A stretch of DNA of 64,000 nucleotides from Variovorax dokdonensis (GCF_030316895.1 NZ_JASZYV010000005.1:124001-188000), one strand, 5' to 3'. Positions 8,428-18,362 are shown, numbered from the stretch's first letter. The notes: a model not told the origin generated them from the sequence alone. Translations and numbers: made by a program.

Positions 8428-9276
8428 TCAGCGAAACACGACAGTCTTGTGCCCGTTGAGCAGCACGCGGTGTTCCGAGTGCCACTTCACGGCGCGGGCG
8501 AGCACCTGGCTCTCGGTGTCTCGACCTCGGGCGGTGAGGTCTTCCACGGTGTCGGTGTGGTCGGCGCGGGCCACGTCCTGCTCGATGATCGGCCCTTCGT
8601 CGAGGTCGGCCGTCACGTAGTGCGCGGTGGCGCCGATCAGCTTCACACCGCGGTCATGCGCCTGGTAGTAGGGCTTGGCGCCCTTGAAGCTGGGCAGGAA
8701 AGAGTGGTGGATGTTGATGGCGCGACCGGCGAGCTTGGTGCACAGGTCGTTGCTCAGGATCTGCATGTAGCGCGCCAGCACCACCAGTTGGGCACCTTCG
8801 GCCTCGATGATCTCCATCTGCCGCGCCTCGGCCTGGGCCTTGGTGGCCGCCGTCACCGGGATGTGGTGAAACGGGACGTTGTAGCTCGCGGCCAGTTGAT
8901 AGAAGTCGCGGTGGTTCGAAATGATGGCGCGGATGTCGATGGCCAGCAGGCCGCTCTTCCAACGGAATAGCAGGTCGTTCAGGCAGTGACCATCGCGACT
9001 GACCAGCAGCACGGTCTTCATCGGCTGCGCTGCCGCGTGCAGTTGCCAAGTCATCGCGAACCCTTGCGTGAAGGCTTCGAGTTGCTGGCGCAGGGCGGCT
9101 TCGTCGTGGTCGACACAGGCGAAGCGCACGCGCATGAAGAAAAGGCCGGTGTCGTGGTCGTTGTACTGCGCCGCCTCTTCGATGTTGGCCCCGCGCTCAA
9201 GCAGGAAGCCTGACACAGCATGCACGATGCCCGTGCGGTCGGGACAGGAAAGGGTAAGGATGTACGCGGGATTCAT
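8428..9276 (-). CDS. purU: Formyltetrahydrofolate deformylase
   Basis: The 282-residue protein has an N-terminal ACT domain (ILTLSCPDRTGIVHAVSGFL) and a formyltransferase-like catalytic domain from about residue 87. Hallmarks are VSRDGHCLNDLLFRW, NHRDF, the active-site region INIHHSFLPSFKGAKPY and the downstream AHYVTADLDEGPII. Length and order match PurU. It hydrolyses 10-formyl-tetrahydrofolate to tetrahydrofolate and formate in the cytoplasm, balancing one-carbon pools. It stands alone, divergent from the aminotransferase gene. Confidence 0.95.
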   Translation of the reverse strand: MNPAYILTLSCPDRTGIVHAVSGFLLERGANIEEAAQYNDHDTGLFFMRVRFACVDHDEAALRQQLEAFTQGFAMTWQLHAAAQPMKTVLLVSRDGHCLNDLLFRWKSGLLAIDIRAIISNHRDFYQLAASYNVPFHHIPVTAATKAQAEARQMEIIEAEGAQLVVLARYMQILSNDLCTKLAGRAINIHHSFLPSFKGAKPYYQAHDRGVKLIGATAHYVTADLDEGPIIEQDVARADHTDTVEDLTARGRDTESQVLARAVKWHSEHRVLLNGHKTVVFR

Positions 9277-9399
9277 AGAGGGGCGCTATTGTCGCAGGGC
9301 GGCGAATCCCGTGCCATCGGGGCGGGCGCGCGGGCTTGCCGGATGCCAAAATGCCTGGCTCGCATTGCGCGGCGTCGATACACCAAGGAGAGATCTCAT

Positions 9400-10734
<1,335 letters not shown>

Positions 10735-10777
10735 TCGTTACCCGAGCCCGTGCCGTCGCCCTTTGGCAGCGGGGCGA

Positions 10778-11638
10778 TCAACGGGCGGGCTTGCGGAGCT
10801 CGGCGCAGTAGTCCCGTTCGGGCAGAGCGGGCGTCGTCCAGGTGGCGTCGTAAATGGCAGGCGGCGAAACTTGTGGCGCATCGCCGGCCGCCAAGCGCAG
10901 CACCTGCACCTTCATGTCGGTCGGCAAATGCTGGGGCACGCCGATGCCGCGCGGGACGTGGCCGGCACCGGCCACCAGCACGACGGTCTTGCCGGGCACG
11001 CGCGCCTCGATCAGCGTGCGTGCCATGGCACGGTCGCGCGCGATCTGGATGCGGGTCATGGGCTGGATCTGGCTGTCCGGAAGCAGGCCGCAGTGACCAT
11101 CGCGCACCGCTTGCTGCTGGGCTTGCAGGGCCTGTGGCTCCAGTTGGACGTCGAGCGAGACATCCGCCATGGCGTCTTTCATGCGAGCGCGCGGCAGGTT
11201 CGCACCGAGCACGGGGATCCCGGCCTGGACGGCGGCCATGACGACTGGGCCGTAGGCGGTCCAGGGCCAGGCGCGGTCGTTCCAGTTCAAACTGTCTCGA
11301 ACCTGTGACTGTTCGGCATCGCGCGGAAGGCCGCGTGTGTCTTGGCCCTGCTCCACCATCTCCAGGGCCAGCGCCGCCAGGCGACCCTGGCTGGCCAGCG
11401 ACTCTACGGTCGCCCGCTCGATCCGGTGGTGCTCGGGTGCGTCGTGTTGCTCGCCCAGCAGGAGGAAGTCGACCTGGCTCATCCTGGCCAGCACTCCGTC
11501 GATGTCTTCGCTTGGCGGCGCCGGTCCGTCCCTCGGGGCAGGGGCCAGCGTGCTGCAAGCCGACAGCAGCAAGCCGAGCAGCGTGGCCAGGACAAAGAAA
11601 TGGCCGCTCATGAGCGGCCACTTACTTTCGGCTTTCAT
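10778..11638 (-). CDS. ChaN-family haem-binding lipoprotein
   Basis: The 286-residue protein has a signal sequence with lipobox LLSAC near residue 28. A ChaN-type domain follows (FLLLGEQHDAPEHHRIE near residue 56; ALEMVEQGQD; VVLVAGAGHVPRGIGVP). The GEQHD and GAGHV histidines match the haem or cofactor ligands of this family, seen in Campylobacter ChaN. The role is probably haem or iron handling at the membrane. The start is uncertain: ATG 11638 or the internal ATG 11611, which sits inside a perfect 20-base palindrome at 11601-11620. The gene begins 4 bases after the DUF3567 gene stop. Confidence 0.85.
   Translation of the reverse strand: MKAESKWPLMSGHFFVLATLLGLLLSACSTLAPAPRDGPAPPSEDIDGVLARMSQVDFLLLGEQHDAPEHHRIERATVESLASQGRLAALALEMVEQGQDTRGLPRDAEQSQVRDSLNWNDRAWPWTAYGPVVMAAVQAGIPVLGANLPRARMKDAMADVSLDVQLEPQALQAQQQAVRDGHCGLLPDSQIQPMTRIQIARDRAMARTLIEARVPGKTVVLVAGAGHVPRGIGVPQHLPTDMKVQVLRLAAGDAPQVSPPAIYDATWTTPALPERDYCAELRKPAR
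11601..11620 (-). terminator. Perfect 20-bp palindrome at the chaN 5' end, possible terminator of the DUF3567 gene
   Basis: The sequence TGGCCGCTCATGAGCGGCCA is its own reverse complement. In minus-strand RNA it can form a GGCCGC stem with a TCATGA loop, followed by ATTTCTTTG. It lies 23 bases after the DUF3567 gene stop but inside the longest version of chaN, and it contains the alternative chaN start at 11611. It could end DUF3567 transcription or modulate chaN translation. The U-tract is weak. Confidence 0.35.
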
Positions 11639-11642
11639 GCGG

Positions 11643-11948
11643 TCAGTGCATGAGAACAGGGTTTTGCGCCAGTTCGGCGTAGCCCTCGAGGGTGGTTTCC
11701 ACTTCTTCCTCGGTGGGGGTGTTCAGCTGCCATGCGGCAATCTGCTTGTGAAACATTTCAGCCCAGGAGCCGTCGAGGTAGATCTCCTTGCCGGTGCGCT
11801 TGTCGACGATCTCGAAGCCGTGACGCACCAGAGTCGGCAGGTTTGGCAGCGCGTCATCGGCGTTTGCCTGCATGTGCACGACCACGAAAGATTCCGAGTC
11901 ATAAAGCATTTGCATGTTGTCCAGCGTCCGGAAGTCGATGTCATTCAT
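11643..11948 (-). CDS. DUF3567 domain-containing protein
   Basis: This 101-residue acidic cytoplasmic protein (MNDIDFRTLDNMQMLYDSES) matches the DUF3567 family, small proteins largely restricted to Burkholderiales. No signal peptide or membrane segment is present. A glutamate-rich segment, NTPTEEEVETTLEGYAEL, lies near residues 76-93. The gene directly precedes chaN on the same strand. Function is unknown; presence supports the Burkholderiales assignment. Confidence 0.85.
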   Translation of the reverse strand: MNDIDFRTLDNMQMLYDSESFVVVHMQANADDALPNLPTLVRHGFEIVDKRTGKEIYLDGSWAEMFHKQIAAWQLNTPTEEEVETTLEGYAELAQNPVLMH

Positions 11949-12068
11949 GATGGTTAGATAGCAACGAGCGCGCCAGTTTCAAGATAGACGCAATCGTTGT
12001 AGGAAAGTGCCCCTCCGCGTCGACGGCCAGTGCGCCAGCGTGCGCAATTGCCTGGCTTTTGGACTTTG

Positions 12069-13229
12069 TCAAAGCGGCGATACGTCGCGCAGCAACAGGT
12101 CGATGACGTCGCCGTTCTGTTGGGTCTGCCGCATTTGTACGGGGAGATAGCCCAGGTCTGGCGCCAGCCAGATGTCCATGCGGTAGTCGTCGGGCCGTCG
12201 CGGGATGCGGATCAGGTGGCGCGCGCGGTATTGGCCGGCCGGCACGGAAACGGTCGCGTCCTCCAGCACTTCGAAGGTCCAGTCTTCAGCGTCCTTGACG
12301 CCGACGACCTGCATGAGGATGCGGCTGCCAGGCGGATGGCGCTCGTCGTCCGCGGCCAGCATGGCGCCCAGTTGCAGGACGACGCTCAGGCGGTCCTGCG
12401 CTCCGGGTTCGAGAGCCGCCTCGGGAGCACCATTGCTGAAGACGACCTTGGATTCAGCCCGCCGCAGCTCGGAGGATTCGCCCTGGCGCCGGGTTTCCGA
12501 AAAGCGCTCGGGCGCCAAACCGCCGTTCGAGATGCGTCCCGTGCTGACCTGGGCGCGCACCGTCTTGAACAGGACCTTGAGCGCGAGGCGCGCTTCGTAT
12601 CGGTCGCCGTCGTGGCGCCAATCCAGTTGTCCGAACACACCTTTCCAGGGCTGCACCCCGCGCAGGGCCACCATTTCGAAGCTCAGCCGGGCGGAGGGAT
12701 GGATGTGACTGGCGCCCGCATTGCCGGCTGCAAAGCCGATTCCCTGGGCGCCGGATGCCCCCGCGCCGACCATTGCCGCAGCGTCGCCGGAGCCCTCTGC
12801 GACTGGCGCAGCTGCGAGCACAGGCGCATCGGTGGTTGCGTTAGGCGAGGGCGAGGGCGAGGTCCGGGCTTCTGGCGGCCGCGGCTGGGGGCGCGCACGC
12901 TTCGGGGCGTCGGCTGCTGCCGCTGTACGCGCTGGCGCCGGCTTTGCCACGGGCGGCTTCGGTGGTGCCGCCGAAGGCCGAGCCGGCGGCGGATCAGGTC
13001 GAGGCGCCGGCGGGGCGGGGTCGATCAGCCGGACTTCGGTGACCACCTGGCGCTGCGCTATTTCCAGATGTCCCCCGGGCTGCCAGCGCGCGCCCAGCAA
13101 CAGTGCGGCATGAAGCAGGAGCACCACCGCTCCGATCGCGGCCACGCGAGGCCAGGAAGGCACAGTCTCGCGTCGATGGCGCCGAGATGTCATCGGCGCG
13201 CCGCTGGCAGTCGAAGGGTGGGAGGCCAT
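12069..13229 (-). CDS. DUF3108 domain protein with N-terminal membrane anchor and Pro-rich linker
   Basis: Starting at ATG 13229, the product is about 386 residues. It has one N-terminal membrane helix (VAAIGAVVLLLHAALLLGA), a Pro/Ala-rich linker (PAPPAPRPDPPPARPSAAPP) and a C-terminal DUF3108 domain (RLSFEMVALRGVQPWKG, YRMDIWLAPDLGYLPVQMR). The anchor plus proline-rich linker looks TonB-like in layout, which suggests an inner-membrane protein reaching into the periplasm. No strong ribosome site marks the start; 13280 and 13193 are alternatives. The family has no firm function. Confidence 0.72.
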   Translation of the reverse strand: MASHPSTASGAPMTSRRHRRETVPSWPRVAAIGAVVLLLHAALLLGARWQPGGHLEIAQRQVVTEVRLIDPAPPAPRPDPPPARPSAAPPKPPVAKPAPARTAAAADAPKRARPQPRPPEARTSPSPSPNATTDAPVLAAAPVAEGSGDAAAMVGAGASGAQGIGFAAGNAGASHIHPSARLSFEMVALRGVQPWKGVFGQLDWRHDGDRYEARLALKVLFKTVRAQVSTGRISNGGLAPERFSETRRQGESSELRRAESKVVFSNGAPEAALEPGAQDRLSVVLQLGAMLAADDERHPPGSRILMQVVGVKDAEDWTFEVLEDATVSVPAGQYRARHLIRIPRRPDDYRMDIWLAPDLGYLPVQMRQTQQNGDVIDLLLRDVSPL

Positions 13230-13333
13230 CGTGTTCGAACAGGCACGGCAGGCGCCTCTCGCTAAACTGCCGGCCGTCATTGCCCAGTTTAGTCGTGCCC
13301 CTCTTTCGCGGTGGCGCGGCCTCCTGCAAACCC

Positions 13334-14446
13334 ATGAAACTCGCCACCTACCGGGATGGATCGCGCGACGGCCAGTTGGTCGTCGTCTCGCGCGACCTGA
13401 GTACCGCCCACTACGCCACCGGCATCGCTTCGCGCCTCCAGCAGGTGCTGGATGACTGGAGCTTTCTCAGCCCGCAGCTGCAAGACCTGTACACCGCGCT
13501 CAATCACGGCCGCGCGCGTCATACTTTTCCCTTTGACCCGCAACAGTGCATGGCACCGTTGCCGCGTGCCTACCAATGGGCCGACGGATCGGCCTACATC
13601 AATCACGTCGAGCTGGTGCGCAAGGCGCGCAATGCCGAGGTGCCGGAGAGCTTCTACATCGATCCCTTGATGTATCAAGGTGGCAGCGATGACTTCATCG
13701 GGCCGTGCGACCCGATCGTCGTGCCCAATGAAGCGATGGGCATCGATTTCGAAGCCGAGATCGCCGTGGTGACCGGCGACGTCAAGATGGGGGCCACCCC
13801 CGAGCAGGCCCTGGAGGGCATCCGCCTGGTCATGCTCGCCAACGACGTCAGCCTGCGCAACCTGATTCCGGCCGAGCTGGCCAAGGGCTTCGGCTTCTTC
13901 CAGAGCAAGCCGGCCACCGCCTTCAGCCCTGTGGCGGTGACCCTCGACGAGCTGGGCGATGCCTGGCAGGGTGGACGCGTGCACCTGGCCCTGCAAAGCA
14001 GCTGGAACGGCCGCAAGGTGGGGTTGTGCGATGCCGGACCGGAGATGACATTCCACTTCGGGCAGCTCATCGCCCACATCGCCAAGACGCGCAACGTGCG
14101 AGCTGGCTCCATCGTTGGCAGCGGCACCGTCAGCAACAAAGGCGTGGAGCGCAAGGACGGCCGCATGGATTGGCCCAAGGGGTACAGCTGCATCGCGGAA
14201 AAGCGCTGCATCGAGACCATCCTTGACGGCAAGCCCACCACCGAGTTCATGCGCTTTGGCGACACCATTCGCATCGAGATGAAGGGACTGGACGGCCGCT
14301 CGCTGTTCGGCGCGATCGACCAGGAGGTGCTGCAACTGGGCGCGAGCCCCCGTCCTGCGACGGCGCAGCCGAAGGCGTCGGACAAGGCAGCGCAAGCCGA
14401 CGCGCCGGACGCAGTGCCTGGCGATGCCTCCGAAAGCGCGGAGTAG
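13334..14446 (+). CDS. Fumarylacetoacetate hydrolase-family protein
   Basis: The protein has 370 residues from ATG 13334 (MKLATYRDGSRDGQLVVVSR). The FAH catalytic core carries the metal-binding acidic motif GIDFEAEIAVVTGD near residue 137 and GSGTVSNKG near 260. Family members hydrolyse C-C bonds of acylpyruvates or isomerise and decarboxylate ring-cleavage products. The C-terminus has an extra 30-residue Ala/Pro/Asp-rich tail. It converges on the LuxR-type regulator, beyond which lies a flavin hydroxylase, so a place in aromatic degradation is plausible. The exact substrate is unknown. Confidence 0.85.
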   Translation: MKLATYRDGSRDGQLVVVSRDLSTAHYATGIASRLQQVLDDWSFLSPQLQDLYTALNHGRARHTFPFDPQQCMAPLPRAYQWADGSAYINHVELVRKARNAEVPESFYIDPLMYQGGSDDFIGPCDPIVVPNEAMGIDFEAEIAVVTGDVKMGATPEQALEGIRLVMLANDVSLRNLIPAELAKGFGFFQSKPATAFSPVAVTLDELGDAWQGGRVHLALQSSWNGRKVGLCDAGPEMTFHFGQLIAHIAKTRNVRAGSIVGSGTVSNKGVERKDGRMDWPKGYSCIAEKRCIETILDGKPTTEFMRFGDTIRIEMKGLDGRSLFGAIDQEVLQLGASPRPATAQPKASDKAAQADAPDAVPGDASESAE

Positions 14447-14455
14447 GCGCGCGGC

Positions 14456-15232
14456 TCACCCACCTCGCAGCAGTTCCTTCAGGCTGCGAATGCCCAGTCG
14501 CCGGAACGCCCTGTACTGGTGGGTGCGCGCCGTGCTCAGCTCGATGCCAAGTTCGCGCGCAGCCTGCTTGGCGGTGCGGCCCTTGCGCAATTGCGCGATG
14601 ACCTCTCGCTCGCGCAGGCTGAGGCCCAAGAGCTGAGCGTCGAGGTCGAGCGTTCGAGGGGCGTCGTTGACGCCAGCGCTGCGGCCGTGCGCTGCGGTGG
14701 CAGCGGCCAGCAGCGCCGCATGCGCGGCAAAGCAGGAGAAATCCGCTTCGCCGAAATCAGGCTGGGCCAGGCTTCGATAGAAGCTGATGGCTGCACGTTG
14801 GCCTTGCGGCAGAACCATCAGCACGGACGCCCTTTCGCGGATTCCGACATCGCCGTAGCAGGCGGCGCGGTAGGCGGGATCGGCCACCTCCTGCGCATGC
14901 TGGTGGCCCAGCCATAGCTGCGAGCGCTTCGGCTTGGGCCGCCCCGCCAGCCAGACCATGTTGGGGTCGAGCAGGTCGAAGCGTTGCGCGACGTAGCGCT
15001 CTGCAGTGCGTTCGGCGGTCGTTCCGTAGCTGCTGGCTGCGGAGACCGTCTCGATGCGACCGTCGGCGCCCACTGCGAAAACGGTGCAGAAAGTCACCGG
15101 CACCAGACGGTGCATGCCGCCCAGAAAGCTGGCCGCGAGGTGCTGCGTTCCGACGCCGCCGAGTAGGTCGAGCACCACCGGCGACGCATAACTTTCGGTG
15201 TTGTCGGAGTTGGGAAGTCGCCAGCGTTTCAT
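14456..15232 (-). CDS. LuxR-type helix-turn-helix regulator
   Basis: The protein has 258 residues from ATG 15232 (MKRWRLPNSDNTES). The last 65 residues form a LuxR/GerE-type DNA-binding domain (LSLREREVIAQLRKGRTAKQ, then ELGIELSTARTHQYRAFRRL). The N-terminal 190 residues show no receiver aspartate pattern or recognisable autoinducer domain and are probably a ligand-sensing domain. It is divergent from the hydroxylase operon, with a 14-base perfect palindrome 10 bases before its start codon, so local control of that operon is likely. The longer start at 15280 would run across the palindrome. Confidence 0.8.
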   Translation of the reverse strand: MKRWRLPNSDNTESYASPVVLDLLGGVGTQHLAASFLGGMHRLVPVTFCTVFAVGADGRIETVSAASSYGTTAERTAERYVAQRFDLLDPNMVWLAGRPKPKRSQLWLGHQHAQEVADPAYRAACYGDVGIRERASVLMVLPQGQRAAISFYRSLAQPDFGEADFSCFAAHAALLAAATAAHGRSAGVNDAPRTLDLDAQLLGLSLREREVIAQLRKGRTAKQAARELGIELSTARTHQYRAFRRLGIRSLKELLRGG

Positions 15233-15241
15233 GGGGTTAGT

Positions 15242-15255
15242 ACTTCGTACGAAGT
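15242..15255. promoter_or_regulatory. 14-bp palindrome in the divergent regulator-hydroxylase promoter region
   Basis: ACTTCGTACGAAGT is a perfect palindrome between the regulator start (15232) and the hydroxylase start (15268 or 15298). Its size and position suit an operator for a dimeric regulator such as the LuxR-type protein next to it. This assignment is inference from position. Confidence 0.5.
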
Positions 15256-15267
15256 TAGGACAACGGC

Positions 15268-17112
15268 GTGCGAAACGCATCCGGACAATCCCGTTGCATG
15301 AATGCCGCCCTTACCGAACACCCGACCGCGAGCGCCGTAGGCGCGGCAGGCGCAACGCTGCCGCCCACGCTCGATCCCGGCGCACTGCCGCCGTCCGTGG
15401 GCGACTTTCACTACACGCGCTTCGCGCCCTGGACGCCGCCGTTGGAGTCGGGTGTCGAGCCGGGACAGCATCCGGTCGTGATCGTGGGCGGCGGGCCGGT
15501 GGGCATGTCGCTGGCGCTGGGGCTGGCCAATCACGGCTTGCGCAGCATGATCCTGGAGGCTGACGACACCGTCTGCGTGGGCAGCCGGGCTGCCTGCATC
15601 TCGCGCCGCAGCCTGCAGATCGTCGAGCGCCTGGGGGCGCTGCCGGCTTTCATCGAAAAGGGCCTGGCGTGGACCGGAGGCCGCAGCTTCTACAAGACCG
15701 AGGAGGTCTTTCGCTTCGAGATGCCGCACGACACGCAGCAAAAGCTGCCACCCATGATCAACCTGGAGCAGTACTACATCGAGCACTACCTGCTTGACGA
15801 GATCGTGCGTCGCAACGAGAGGCAGGCGGGCCTCATCGACATCCGCTGGGCGACTGAACTGACGGGCTTCACGCAGGGGGATGAAGGACTGACCCTGCAG
15901 GTGCGCAACCCGCAGGGCGAGTACGAGTTGCGGGCCGCCTGGATGGTCGCCTGCGACGGCGGCCAGAGCTTCGTGCGCAAGGCGCTCGGACTCAACCTGG
16001 ACGGCACGGCCTACGAAGGCCGCTACGTCATCATCGACATCGAACTGCACAGCAAGCACCCGACCGAGCGCCGGGCCTGGTTCGATCCGCCCTGGAACCC
16101 CGGCTCCACGGTGCTGATGCATCGCCAGCCGGACGACATCTGGCGCATCGACTATCAGTTGCGGCCGGGTCAGGACAGCCAGGCGGCCCTCGAGCCCGAC
16201 GCCGTGCGCGAATTCGTCACGCGACACCTGCAGGCCATCGGCGAAGGCGATCTGCCCTGGAAGTGCGTGTGGACGTCGATCTATCGAGCGGGCGCGATGA
16301 GCCTTGAAAGCTATCGGCATGGGCGCGGTGGACGCATCCTCTTCGCCGGCAACGCCGCGCACGCGATGCCGATCTTCGGCGTGCGTGGCCTCAATTCCGG
16401 CTTCGACGATGCCGACAACCTGGCCTGGAAGCTGGCGCAGGTGGCCAGGGGTCTGTCCGATGCGTCGCTGCTCGACAGCTACAGCGATGAGCGTATCGCG
16501 GCCTTCCACGTCAATGCCGAAAGCGCCATGCGCAGCACCGAATTCATGTCACCACCCTCGCGCGGCTTCGATCTGCTGCGCGAGGCGGCGCTCTCGCTCG
16601 CTGGGGCTCATCCGGAGATCGCGAGACTCATCAACCCACGCCAGACGGAGGCGGTGCGCTACGACGCGTCGCCCTTGTCCACGCCTGACATGGAGCACTG
16701 GCCCTGCGGCCCGATGCCCGGCCAGGTCATGCCCGACCTGCCGCTCGAACGCGGACATCTGAGCGACTTGCTGCAAGAGCCCGGCTTTGCGTTGATCGTC
16801 CTTGCTGCCGCCGAAGCTGAATCATCCGCACGGCAGCGCGCCATCTGCGCGCAGGCGCGACAGCAGGCCGTGGCGCAGGGATTGACGCTGCAGATGCACG
16901 ACCTGCCGCGCAGCCCGGGTTCGCAAGCGACCTTCGAGGCGTTGGGCGCCGGCGACGAGGGCGCGGTGTACCTGCTGCGACCGGACGGCCATGTGGCAGC
17001 GCGCTGGCGCCAGCCGACGGCGCAGGCGCTGGTCGATTCATTCGCCCGGGCCGCGGCTCGCAAGCTTCACGCGACGGCACCCGCGAGCCCCGTTCAGGAG
17101 GCACAGCCATGA
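15268..17112 (+). CDS. FAD-dependent aromatic hydroxylase (PheA/TfdB/MhpA family)
   Basis: The product has 614 residues from GTG 15268, which has AGGA 7 bases upstream; ATG 15298 is an alternative. An N-terminal dinucleotide-binding motif VVIVGGGPVGMSLALGLANHG starts near residue 70. A second FAD motif near residue 360 reads FAGNAAHAMPIFGVRGLNSG and is followed by DADNLAWKLAQV. Most relatives have GDAAH; here Asp is Asn. The family hydroxylates phenols or phenylpropanoids with NAD(P)H and O2. It overlaps the DUF2783 gene (ATGA at 17109-17112), and a Bug binding protein follows. Substrate is unknown. Confidence 0.88.
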   Translation: MRNASGQSRCMNAALTEHPTASAVGAAGATLPPTLDPGALPPSVGDFHYTRFAPWTPPLESGVEPGQHPVVIVGGGPVGMSLALGLANHGLRSMILEADDTVCVGSRAACISRRSLQIVERLGALPAFIEKGLAWTGGRSFYKTEEVFRFEMPHDTQQKLPPMINLEQYYIEHYLLDEIVRRNERQAGLIDIRWATELTGFTQGDEGLTLQVRNPQGEYELRAAWMVACDGGQSFVRKALGLNLDGTAYEGRYVIIDIELHSKHPTERRAWFDPPWNPGSTVLMHRQPDDIWRIDYQLRPGQDSQAALEPDAVREFVTRHLQAIGEGDLPWKCVWTSIYRAGAMSLESYRHGRGGRILFAGNAAHAMPIFGVRGLNSGFDDADNLAWKLAQVARGLSDASLLDSYSDERIAAFHVNAESAMRSTEFMSPPSRGFDLLREAALSLAGAHPEIARLINPRQTEAVRYDASPLSTPDMEHWPCGPMPGQVMPDLPLERGHLSDLLQEPGFALIVLAAAEAESSARQRAICAQARQQAVAQGLTLQMHDLPRSPGSQATFEALGAGDEGAVYLLRPDGHVAARWRQPTAQALVDSFARAAARKLHATAPASPVQEAQP

Positions 17113-17312
17113 GTCAGTTCACACCCGAGTCACGTGACCGCATCTACGCCGAATGCGCCCGCGCCATCAGCGAGGCGGGGCCGGAGCGTGAGTCGCTTCT
17201 TCTCGCACGCCTGGCGCTGCTGCTGTTCGAACAGGTGGCCGACGAAGGCCGATGCCGCGCCGCATTGGCTGACGCCTTGCGCGATCTGCCCGTACCATCG
17301 CTTTCCGCCTGA
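17109..17312 (+). CDS. DUF2783-type small protein
   Basis: This 67-residue soluble protein (MSQFTPESRDRIYAECARAI) starts inside the hydroxylase stop codon through an ATGA overlap, which implies translational coupling. Sequence and position fit DUF2783, a family of short proteins often found next to this type of FAD monooxygenase. It is predicted to be helical, without signal peptide or cofactor motifs. It may be an accessory subunit of the hydroxylase; this is inference. Confidence 0.75.
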   Translation: MSQFTPESRDRIYAECARAISEAGPERESLLLARLALLLFEQVADEGRCRAALADALRDLPVPSLSA

Positions 17313-17364
17313 GGCGCCGAGGCGCCCGTTGCCAAGAACCCAAGATTCAACAGGAGACAAAGAC

Positions 17365-18345
17365 TTGATCGATCGCAGACAACTACTGGCCGGCATGGCC
17401 GCAGCCGGTGCCACCATGGCCGCCCCTTGGGCGCGCGCCCAGGGCAACTATCCCGACCAGCCGATCCGCTGGGTTGTGCCCTATCCGGCCGGCGGCGGCA
17501 CCGACGTGATCGCACGCAGCCTGTCCGATGCGATGCGCCAGAGCCTGGGCCAGCAATTCGTGGTCGACAACAAGCCGGGCGCCGCCACGAACATCGGCGC
17601 CGAGCAGGTCGCACGCGCCAAGCCCGATGGCTACACCATCATGTCCGCCGACAACGCGGTGCTGGCCTTCAACGAATACCTGTTCAGCAAGCTGCCCTTC
17701 GATCCCTCCAAGGACTTCACGTACATCGGTGCGATCGGCAAGTTCCCGCTGGCGCTGGTCGTCAATCCGAGCTTCCAGGCCAAGGACTTCAAGGAGTTCC
17801 TGGCGTATGTGAAGGCGCATCCGGGGGACGTGAACTACGCCTCGCCAGGCAACGGCTCGCCGCACCATCTGGCGATGGAGCTGTTCAAGAACCGCACCGG
17901 CACTTCGCTCACGCATGTGCCTTACCGCGGCGCGGCACCCGCCATGGCGGACGTGATGGGCGGGCAGGTGCCGTGCATGTTCCTGGATCTGGCATCGGGC
18001 TTGTCGATCATGCAATCGGGCAAGGTGCGTGTGCTGGCCATTGGCTCGGCGCAGCGCTCGAAGCTCCTGCCGGACGTCCCGACACTGGCAGAGGTCGGCG
18101 TGAGCAACGCGGAGGTCTTCGCATTCCAGGGCGTCCTCGGGCCGGCCGGCATGCCCGGGCCCATCGTCCAGCGGCTCAACCGCGAGCTCAACAAGGCCTT
18201 CTCGAATCCGGATGTGGCCAAGCGCTTCAACGACTTCGGGATGGAGCCCATGCCCGGCTCGCCGGAGCAATTCTTCTCGATGGCGCGTGCCGAGTCGTCT
18301 CGCTGGGGGCCGATCATCAAGGCGGCTGGCGTCAAGCTGGACTGA
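17365..18345 (+). CDS. Tripartite tricarboxylate transporter substrate-binding protein (Bug family)
   Basis: The protein has 326 residues from TTG 17365, set by AGGAGA at 17352-17357 and by the signal peptide that follows (LIDRRQLLAGMAAAGATMAA, cleavage near ARAQG). The paired Arg looks twin-arginine-like. The mature protein has the Bug fold hallmarks YPAGGGTDVIARS, VVDNKPGAATNIG and HVPYRGAAPAMADVMGGQV. It should bind an organic acid in the periplasm. No TctA/TctB membrane genes are nearby, which is usual for Bug orphans. Its place after the hydroxylase and DUF2783 genes suggests binding of the aromatic or acid substrate of that pathway. Confidence 0.9.
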   Translation: MIDRRQLLAGMAAAGATMAAPWARAQGNYPDQPIRWVVPYPAGGGTDVIARSLSDAMRQSLGQQFVVDNKPGAATNIGAEQVARAKPDGYTIMSADNAVLAFNEYLFSKLPFDPSKDFTYIGAIGKFPLALVVNPSFQAKDFKEFLAYVKAHPGDVNYASPGNGSPHHLAMELFKNRTGTSLTHVPYRGAAPAMADVMGGQVPCMFLDLASGLSIMQSGKVRVLAIGSAQRSKLLPDVPTLAEVGVSNAEVFAFQGVLGPAGMPGPIVQRLNRELNKAFSNPDVAKRFNDFGMEPMPGSPEQFFSMARAESSRWGPIIKAAGVKLD

Positions 18346-18346
18346 C

Positions 18347-18362
18347 GCGCGGCCGGCCGCGC
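18347..18362. terminator. 16-bp GC palindrome between convergent genes
   Basis: GCGCGGCCGGCCGCGC is a perfect palindrome lying between the stop codons of the Bug gene (plus) and the YwqK-like gene (minus). It could serve as a bidirectional stop, but it has no T-tract on either side. Confidence 0.4.
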
